Source of the DNA: Lachnospiraceae bacterium
GTDB lineage: Bacteria; Bacillota_A; Clostridia; Lachnospirales; Lachnospiraceae
Direction: 5' to 3'
NCBI GenBank assembly: GCA_017958935.1
Contig: JAGDBR010000035.1
Span: 1 to 10,116 of the forward strand
Length of the DNA stretch: 10,116 nt
The stretch's first letter is position 1; each line of letters begins with the position of its first letter. Below are positions 6,263 through 10,116 of the stretch, piece after piece. The translations under genes were made by a program, and so were the position numbers. Below the pieces are notes generated by a model, which was not told the origin of the DNA, searched no databases, and saw only the letters and a program-made list of their open reading frames with translations.

Positions 6263-7510
6263 TTACGCTTCCCGTCCCGCGAAATACACGTTCAGGACGG
6301 CAAAGACCGACCATGCGACGGTGATCAGCAGCACGGGTCCGGCCGACAGAAGGCCCAGACCGGCGAGGACGGCCGCGGCGGCCGTCGCGGCCGCACCGGC
6401 GATCAGGCCGGTACGCGCGGTCTTCACCGTCTTGCGCGCCAGGGAAACAGCCTGTTCGTACCGGTCCGGGTCCGGATCCGGCATGAAGAAGCCGGCTTCC
6501 TTCGGCGCTTCCAGCGTTTCATGGCCTTCCGGGTAGACGCCGCAGCGCGCGAGCGCACCGGTCCCCGACTGAAATGCCAGCGGGACCGCAAAGGCGGATA
6601 CGAGCGGGCACGCAGCCGCAAGCAGCGCTGAGCCCCTGCGGATCCAGTCCGGGAAAGCGCTGCCCGTGATCAGCGGCGGCAGCACTGATACGAGCACGGC
6701 GCAAAGAAGCAGGACGGCGGCCAGGATCTTCGACAGCCGGACCGCGGTCCGCTCCGTCTTCCCGGGCTTTTCGCCCGCCTGTTTGAGCCGCGCGGAGAGT
6801 TTCTGCAGCATCGAATCTTCGGCTGTCTTCCCGGCGCGTATGATCAGCGGCCCCCGGCCGTTCACGAGGCCCGAGACGACTATGCTCCCCTTCCGGATGC
6901 GCACGGGGTCTGAGCCGCCGCTCAGCAGGGAAAGGTCCCCTTCCGAAGCGCCCTCCTCGACGACGCCGTCCAGCGGAACGGTCTCCGACGGACCGACCAG
7001 GATCAGGTCGCCCGGAACGGCTTCATCCGCCGGCAGCTTCACGAAGTCATTGCCGCGCCGCGCGAAGACTTCCTGCGGCAGCGCGTTCTCGTCCGGCAGC
7101 GCCCGCCGCCGGATGCCCGAAACGACCAGGCTCAGGACGAGGTCTCCCGCCGAGAACAGCAGCATGACGGCCGCCGCTTCCGTATGGTCGCCGAGCGCGA
7201 AGAGCGCAAGGCACGCCAGCGTCACGAACACCGGGCTTTCGAGCAGCCTGCCCTTCGTCAGGCAGTCCGCCGCGCGAAGCAGCACGTCGAAGCCCGCCAG
7301 CAGGAAGGCCGCGAACGAGAGCGACGCCGTCAGCGCGGTCCGCGCCCACAGCGCCTCGATCCTGTACAGGATCCCGCCGTAGCGCAGGAAAAGCAGCACC
7401 GCGAACAGCACGGCCCCGATGCAGATCCGGATCAGTTTGCTCTTCTGTTCTTTCGTCATCCGTCCATGCCGGCGCATCCTCTTCCGCTCATCGCGCCGGT
7501 CCTCCGTCAT
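6263..7510 (-). CDS. P1B-type metal ATPase-like protein lacking P and N domains (predicted pseudo-pump)
   Basis: A 415-residue membrane protein (from ATG 7510) homologous to heavy-metal P1B ATPases (ZntA/CadA/CopA type), but catalytically gutted. After a very basic 25-residue tail come four helices (about 26-42, 60-79, 93-106, 111-131). An A-domain follows (about 138-238) with the PGDLILVGPSETVPLDGVV signature at 166-184. TM5 (260-281) and TM6 (294-314) come next, TM6 with a CPx-like ACPL (C301, P302), and then the usual GTGALARCGV...HETLE segment. Where family members have the DKTGT phosphorylation motif and some 250 residues of P and N domain, the sequence reads GFFMPDPDPDRYEQ. It then joins directly to the family's last two helices (368-387, 391-410). 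The A-domain TGE is SGGS here (197-199). The frame is intact and codon use matches neighbours, so this is not an obvious wreck. An in-frame GTG at 7591 lies upstream of the promoter and is unlikely to be used. Confidence 0.8.
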   Translation of the reverse strand: MTEDRRDERKRMRRHGRMTKEQKSKLIRICIGAVLFAVLLFLRYGGILYRIEALWARTALTASLSFAAFLLAGFDVLLRAADCLTKGRLLESPVFVTLACLALFALGDHTEAAAVMLLFSAGDLVLSLVVSGIRRRALPDENALPQEVFARRGNDFVKLPADEAVPGDLILVGPSETVPLDGVVEEGASEGDLSLLSGGSDPVRIRKGSIVVSGLVNGRGPLIIRAGKTAEDSMLQKLSARLKQAGEKPGKTERTAVRLSKILAAVLLLCAVLVSVLPPLITGSAFPDWIRRGSALLAAACPLVSAFAVPLAFQSGTGALARCGVYPEGHETLEAPKEAGFFMPDPDPDRYEQAVSLARKTVKTARTGLIAGAAATAAAAVLAGLGLLSAGPVLLITVAWSVFAVLNVYFAGREA

Positions 7511-7519
7511 TTGTCTTTT

Positions 7520-7528
7520 ATTATACCA
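7520..7528 (-). promoter_or_regulatory. Extended -10 promoter of the ATPase-like gene
   Basis: The minus strand reads TGG-TATAAT (7528-7520), a TGn extended -10. The -35 region (TATCCG at 17 nt) is poor, as extended -10 promoters tolerate. TATAAT ends 9 nt before the ATG at 7510, so the transcript would carry about 3-5 nt of leader. No usable Shine-Dalgarno precedes that ATG. An in-frame ATG at 7477 has GGAAGAGG, but with too little spacing. Confidence 0.65.
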
Positions 7529-7562
7529 CTTTCCCGCGGTTTCGGATAGTCTGAAAGAAAGA

Positions 7563-7584
7563 CACAAAGATTTCACAAAGATTT
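7563..7584. repeat. Perfect 11-bp tandem repeat abutting CIRCE
   Basis: CACAAAGATTT occurs twice head-to-tail (7563-7573 and 7574-7584). It ends exactly where the CIRCE operator begins. The 11-bp period is about one helical turn, and the pair lies roughly 50-70 bp upstream of both divergent transcription starts. It may be a transcription-factor site; this is inferred from geometry only. Confidence 0.55.
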
Positions 7585-7611
7585 TTAGCACTCACTCTTG
7601 ACGAGTGCTAA
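7585..7611. promoter_or_regulatory. CIRCE operator (HrcA binding site)
   Basis: A perfect consensus inverted repeat: TTAGCACTC (7585-7593), a 9-nt spacer (7594-7602), then GAGTGCTAA (7603-7611). HrcA represses class I heat-shock genes through this element. It overlaps the hsp20 -35 hexamer, so bound HrcA would block RNA polymerase directly. hrcA itself is not in the window. Confidence 0.95.
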
Positions 7612-7626
7612 CAAAAGTGGTATAAC
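7598..7626 (+). promoter_or_regulatory. Sigma-A promoter of hsp20 inside CIRCE
   Basis: TTGACG (7598-7603), a 17-nt spacer, and TATAAC (7621-7626) preceded by TGG (extended -10). The -35 spans the CIRCE spacer and the first base of its right arm. The expected start is near 7633, leaving a leader of about 79 nt. Confidence 0.85.
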
Positions 7627-7696
7627 AGGGGTGTCCGATGAGGAGAGGCTATCCGATCCCCGTCCGGCAACCGAAAAAATAACCGCAACGACATAG

Positions 7697-7703
7697 AAGG
7701 AGG
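7697..7703 (+). promoter_or_regulatory. Shine-Dalgarno of hsp20
   Basis: AAGGAGG lies 8 nt before the ATG at 7712, in an A-rich unstructured context. I see no complementary pyrimidine stretch in the leader that would form an RNA thermometer on this site. Confidence 0.85.
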
Positions 7704-7711
7704 AAAAAACA

Positions 7712-8143
7712 ATGTTTATGCCCAGTATTTTCAGAGATAATTTTGTAGAGGACTTTTTCGATGATTTCAACCGCCCGCTGCGCGGCAAGGGTCCTGCGAT
7801 GAACAACATCATGAAGACCGACGTGGTCGAGAACGAGAACGGCTACGAGATCAGCATCGATCTCCCGGGCTATAAGAAAGAGGACGTGACCGCCGAACTG
7901 AAGGACGGCTACATGACGATCAGCGCCGAGTCGAAGAAGGAAAACGAAGAGAAGGATCAGAACGGCCGGTTCATCCGCCGCGAGCGCTTCGTCGGCAGCT
8001 GCTCCAGAACGTTCTACGTCGGCGATGCCGTGACCGAGGAAGACATCAAGGCGAAGTTCGAAGACGGCGTCCTGAAGGTCTCCGTTCCGAAGAAGGTCGT
8101 TCAGCCGGAGATCCCGGAGAAGAAGGTCATCGCGATCGACTGA
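7712..8143 (+). CDS. Small heat-shock protein, Hsp20/alpha-crystallin family
   Basis: A 143-residue cytosolic ATP-independent chaperone that binds unfolding proteins and hands them to DnaK/GroEL. The alpha-crystallin domain runs from about residue 34 (MKTDVVENENGYEISIDLPG) to 128. It ends in the diagnostic GVLKVSVPKK (119-128). The N-terminal arm is short and Phe/Asp-rich. The C-terminal tail carries the I-x-I oligomerisation motif as IAI (140-142). Length is typical for bacterial Hsp20 (140-155). The ATG at 7712 has AAGGAGG 8 nt upstream. The gene stands alone on the plus strand between a CIRCE-controlled promoter and a strong terminator, so it is a monocistronic HrcA-regulated unit. It is divergent from the ATPase-like gene. 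Confidence 0.95.
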   Translation: MFMPSIFRDNFVEDFFDDFNRPLRGKGPAMNNIMKTDVVENENGYEISIDLPGYKKEDVTAELKDGYMTISAESKKENEEKDQNGRFIRRERFVGSCSRTFYVGDAVTEEDIKAKFEDGVLKVSVPKKVVQPEIPEKKVIAID

Positions 8144-8183
8144 CCGCTTTCAGTTGACATTTGATTTCCGATCCCCCATACGG

Positions 8184-8213
8184 AAGGCCCCGGGAAACCC
8201 CCGGGGCCTTTTT
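8184..8213 (+). terminator. Intrinsic terminator of hsp20
   Basis: An 11-bp perfect stem is formed by AAGGCCCCGGG (8184-8194) and CCCGGGGCCTT (8200-8210), with a 5-nt loop; T's at 8209-8213 follow. It lies 41 nt after the hsp20 stop. On the minus strand only two T's follow the stem, so it would end the aldo/keto reductase transcript weakly at best. Confidence 0.92.
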
Positions 8214-8225
8214 CATGTCCTGTGC

Positions 8226-8253
8226 ACGGCCAAAAGAGCGCTTCTCCGGCCGT
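8226..8253. repeat. Inverted repeat between convergent hsp20 and AKR genes
   Basis: ACGGCC (8226-8231) pairs with GGCCGT (8248-8253), with an inner GAG/CTC stem. It follows the AKR-HMA stop (8271) on the minus strand but has no T tract, so it is a possible 3' stabilising hairpin rather than a classical terminator. Confidence 0.3.
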
Positions 8254-8270
8254 TCCTTGCGTCTGATTTT

Positions 8271-8489
8271 TCAGTTTTCTTCCGCTATGCCCTTCAGCAC
8301 GTAATCCGCGTCCGCGATCACCGCGGCCAGTTTCTCATGATCCAGCGGCGCAGCCGAGACGACGACGGTCGTATTTGTCCTGCAGTCCGACTCCACGCTC
8401 TCCACGTCAAACGCCCGCCTGATCGCCTCGTTCACGTGGCGCTCGCAGTTATGGCACATCATTCCTTCCACATTCAGTACGGTCTTCAC
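8271..8489 (-). CDS. Possible independently initiated HMA copper-chaperone-like protein (in-frame internal start)
   Basis: The last 72 codons of the AKR-HMA frame form a whole HMA domain (beta-alpha-beta-beta-alpha-beta length, GMMCHNC site). They begin with GTG at 8489, 7 nt after GGGAGGAG (8504-8497). The resulting product, beginning M-K-T-V-L-N-V-E-G-M-M-C, has the usual N-terminus and size of free-standing clostridial HMA proteins. Internal translation would give a soluble metal chaperone beside the fusion. This is inferred from the start signals; it is not certain that the ribosome uses them. Confidence 0.45.
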   Translation of the reverse strand: MKTVLNVEGMMCHNCERHVNEAIRRAFDVESVESDCRTNTTVVVSAAPLDHEKLAAVIADADYVLKGIAEEN

Positions 8490-9404
8490 GGTTTTTCTCC
8501 TCCCTGTTTCCTCTTCTAAAGACAGTCTCCTGTCGATTTCTTTTAACATTTCTTCCGGCAGTCCGCCTTTTTCCGCAGCCGCGGCGTTCGCCCGGATGTG
8601 CTGTGGATCGGCGGAACCCACGATCCGCACCGACACGGCCGGATTCGACAGCGCGTAGCGCAGCAGCAGCTCCGGCACGGTCTCGTTCTCCCCGCAGAGT
8701 TCCCCGAGCTTCGCGCGCTCGAGCCGCACCGCGTCTTCCGGGAAATACTTCTTCAGGATCCCGCGGGCAATGACCCCGTAACCCTGCTTCGAAAGCGCGT
8801 CGATCTCGCACCGGCTGACCTGCGTCAGCGGTCCCCACACCATCTGCACGGTGTCGAAGACGCCCCAGCCCATCATTTCCGCCGTATAGGCTTCCTGGTG
8901 CTTCGTCGGGTACATCTCCTGCCCGAGCGACCCGTTCTTGAAGCTGATGCCGATCGCGTCGACAATCCCCTGCGCCTTCAGCTCTTCCAGATAGCGCACC
9001 GCGTCGTCGTCCTTCCCGCCCGGCAGGTCCGGCGGTGTCACGCAGTGGATCTGCAGCAGCTCCAGGTGGTCGGTGCGCAGCCGCCGCAGGCTTTCTTCCA
9101 GGTTCTTCCGGAACTGTTCCCGCGTGAAGATGTGCGCCGGTCCCTCGCCCGACAGGTTGCAGGCGCATTTCGTCGCCAGCGCGTATTCCTGCCGTCTGCC
9201 GCTGATATAGCGCCCGATCAGCTCTTCGCTCATGCCGTAGTCCGGCGAGGTGTCGATATAGCGGAGGCCCGCGTCGAGCACAGTGTTCAGGATCTCTTCC
9301 GCGCGGTCGTGGTTCTTCGGGACGCGAAGCTCCATCGCGCCGTAGCCGAGCGGCGTGACCGGTATGCCGGTCCTGCCCAGTGTCGTCATTTCCATGCTGC
9401 TCAT
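8271..9404 (-). CDS. Aldo/keto reductase fused to a C-terminal HMA metal-binding domain
   Basis: A 377-residue protein. Residues about 5-300 are a complete NAD(P)H-dependent aldo/keto reductase TIM barrel. The catalytic tetrad D51, Y56, K79, H120 sits in YIDTSPDYG, ALATKC and ELLQIH. The cofactor-binding tail is RIVGSADPQHIRAN (260-273). Residues 306-377 are a heavy-metal-associated (HMA) domain with the GMMCHNC metal site (C317, C320), as in copper chaperones such as CopZ. AKRs normally end near 300-330, so this is a fusion. The junction (about 286-308) is encoded by locally AT-richer, purine-rich DNA that resembles an intergenic region, and it contains a strong Shine-Dalgarno. ATG 9404 has GGGAAAGG directly against it; ATG 9395, 8 nt after AAAGGA, is the better-spaced start. 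The gene is 46 nt behind the DUF1015 gene with no clear promoter, so co-transcription is likely. The AKR substrate is unknown. Confidence 0.88.
   Translation of the reverse strand: MSSMEMTTLGRTGIPVTPLGYGAMELRVPKNHDRAEEILNTVLDAGLRYIDTSPDYGMSEELIGRYISGRRQEYALATKCACNLSGEGPAHIFTREQFRKNLEESLRRLRTDHLELLQIHCVTPPDLPGGKDDDAVRYLEELKAQGIVDAIGISFKNGSLGQEMYPTKHQEAYTAEMMGWGVFDTVQMVWGPLTQVSRCEIDALSKQGYGVIARGILKKYFPEDAVRLERAKLGELCGENETVPELLLRYALSNPAVSVRIVGSADPQHIRANAAAAEKGGLPEEMLKEIDRRLSLEEETGRRKTVKTVLNVEGMMCHNCERHVNEAIRRAFDVESVESDCRTNTTVVVSAAPLDHEKLAAVIADADYVLKGIAEEN
8497..8504 (-). promoter_or_regulatory. Internal Shine-Dalgarno at the AKR/HMA junction
   Basis: The minus strand reads GGGAGGAG, 7 nt before GTG 8489. 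It encodes Gly-Arg-Arg of the fusion linker (rare AGG/AGA arginine codons for this GC-rich window), which suggests that it exists as a ribosome site rather than for its amino acids. Confidence 0.6.
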
Positions 9405-9450
9405 CCTTTCCCGGCGCCGCAGGCTTTTTACGCCTTCGCGCCGTATGCGT

Positions 9451-10116
9451 TTACCGCTCGATCTCGTGCAGGAGAAGGCCCGAGCGCAGCTTCGGCTCGA
9501 ACCAGGTGCTCTTCGGGGGCATCAGCAGTCCGTGGTCCGCGACCGCGAACAGTTCGTCCATCGAGGTCGGGTACATCGAGAAGGCCGCCGCGCAGTCTTC
9601 GCCGCAGCGCCTTTCAAGCTCCCGGAGGCCCCGGATGCCGCCGATGAAGTCGATCCGCGGGTCGGTCTTCGGGTCTTCGATGCCGAGGACGGGGCCGAGG
9701 ACGTTGTCCTGCAGGACCGACACGTCGAGCCCCCGGACCGGGTCGTCCGACAGCAGCGCCTGCTTCGCGTCAAGCCGGTACCAGCAGCCCTCCAGATACA
9801 GGCCGAATTCGCCCTTCTTCGAAGGCCGCACCGGCGCGTCGCCCTCTTCCTTCCGGATCTCGAACCCTTCCGCCAGTTTTTCCAGAAAAGCGTCCGCGCT
9901 CAGCCCGTTCAGGCTCTTCAGGACGCGGTTGTAGTCCATGATGTGAAGGTGTGACGCCGGAAACAGGACCGACAGGAAGAAATTGAACTCTTCCGTGCCG
10001 TCGCAGTCCGGGTGCGCCTCGCGCCGCTTCAGCGCGACCTTCACGGCGGAAGCCGCCCGGTGATGGCCGTCGGCGATGTAGGTGCACGGCACGGACGCGA
10101 ACGCCTCCGTCAGAAA
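9451..10116 (-). CDS. DUF1015 family protein, 3' part (5' end outside window)
   Basis: The open frame enters from the right edge and gives 221 residues to the TAA at 9451; a nominal GTG at 10092 is an internal valine, not the start. The YIADGHHRAASA motif at the beginning of the visible part is the hallmark of DUF1015 proteins, which older annotation called Spo0J/ParB-like because ADGHHR resembles the ParB/sulfiredoxin-fold nuclease motif. Family members are usually about 400-450 residues, so roughly half is missing. The C-terminal motifs MDYNRVLKSLNG, DNVLGPVLGIEDP, MYPTSMDELFAVAD and LLMPPKSTWFEPKLRSGLLLHE are also family-like. The biochemical function is unknown. In clostridia the gene often neighbours serine-biosynthesis genes (serC/serA), which would lie outside this window. 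It is followed 46 nt later by the AKR-HMA gene. Confidence 0.88.
   Translation of the reverse strand, partial: FLTEAFASVPCTYIADGHHRAASAVKVALKRREAHPDCDGTEEFNFFLSVLFPASHLHIMDYNRVLKSLNGLSADAFLEKLAEGFEIRKEEGDAPVRPSKKGEFGLYLEGCWYRLDAKQALLSDDPVRGLDVSVLQDNVLGPVLGIEDPKTDPRIDFIGGIRGLRELERRCGEDCAAAFSMYPTSMDELFAVADHGLLMPPKSTWFEPKLRSGLLLHEIER

Noticed and set aside
3789..6536. A 915-codon plus-strand open frame across SGNH, MATE and the ATPase-like gene
   Set aside because: It is an antisense shadow spanning three real genes, extremely Arg/Asp-rich, with no Shine-Dalgarno and no recognisable fold.
7511..7591. GTG 7591 as start of the ATPase-like protein (27 more residues)
   Set aside because: It lies upstream of the extended -10 at 7528-7520, within CIRCE and the tandem repeats, and has no Shine-Dalgarno. 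The extra residues are encoded by regulatory DNA.
7627..7711. RNA thermometer in the hsp20 leader
   Set aside because: No fourU or CCUCC-like stretch that could pair with AAGGAGG is present; CIRCE already explains heat control.
9405..9450. Terminator or promoter between the DUF1015 and AKR-HMA genes
   Set aside because: Only a 4-bp AGGC/GCCT stem and no -10/-35 pair are visible, so a shared transcript is the simpler reading.

Overview
The window is GC-rich (by eye about 60%), and coding occupies nearly all of it. It looks like a chromosomal segment of a high-GC Bacillota, probably a clostridial or Lachnospiraceae-type bacterium. The evidence is a PcrA-type helicase with a C-terminal Tudor-like domain, a YdjI-like SPFH/zinc-ribbon protein, a perfect CIRCE heat-shock operator, strong AGGAGG ribosome-binding sites and a DUF1015 protein. 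The genus is an inference; there is no rRNA or tRNA to anchor it. I see no phage, IS element, CRISPR array or tRNA.

Layout. Positions 1-114 hold two tandem hairpin/T-run terminators. From there to 7510 every gene is on the minus strand. In transcription order (right to left) these are a P1B-ATPase-like membrane protein (7510-6263), a MATE transporter (6200-4773), a membrane-anchored SGNH hydrolase (4772-3762), an SPFH/zinc-ribbon protein (3608-2568) and PcrA (2505-115). Good promoters lie in front of the ATPase-like gene, the MATE gene and the SPFH gene. This suggests three overlapping units: ATPase-like, then MATE plus SGNH (stop and start directly adjacent, TGA-ATG), then SPFH plus pcrA.

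The only plus-strand gene is a small heat-shock protein (7712-8143). It is driven by a sigma-A promoter whose -35 lies inside a perfect CIRCE operator, and it ends at a strong terminator. To its right, on the minus strand, are an aldo/keto reductase with an HMA (metal-chaperone) domain fused to its C-terminus (9404-8271) and the 3' part of a DUF1015 gene that leaves the window (10116-9451).

The two most unusual genes flank the heat-shock gene. One is a P1B-type metal ATPase homologue that keeps the membrane helices and the A-domain but lacks the whole P/N catalytic region and has lost the TGE motif, so it is a predicted pseudo-pump. The other is an AKR-HMA fusion that retains a perfect Shine-Dalgarno and GTG start at the domain boundary, so it may make both the fusion and a free HMA protein. 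The ATPase-like and MATE genes both have TATAAT exactly 9 nt before their best ATG and no Shine-Dalgarno, the signature of leaderless mRNAs. A functional link between the pseudo-pump and the HMA protein is speculative.
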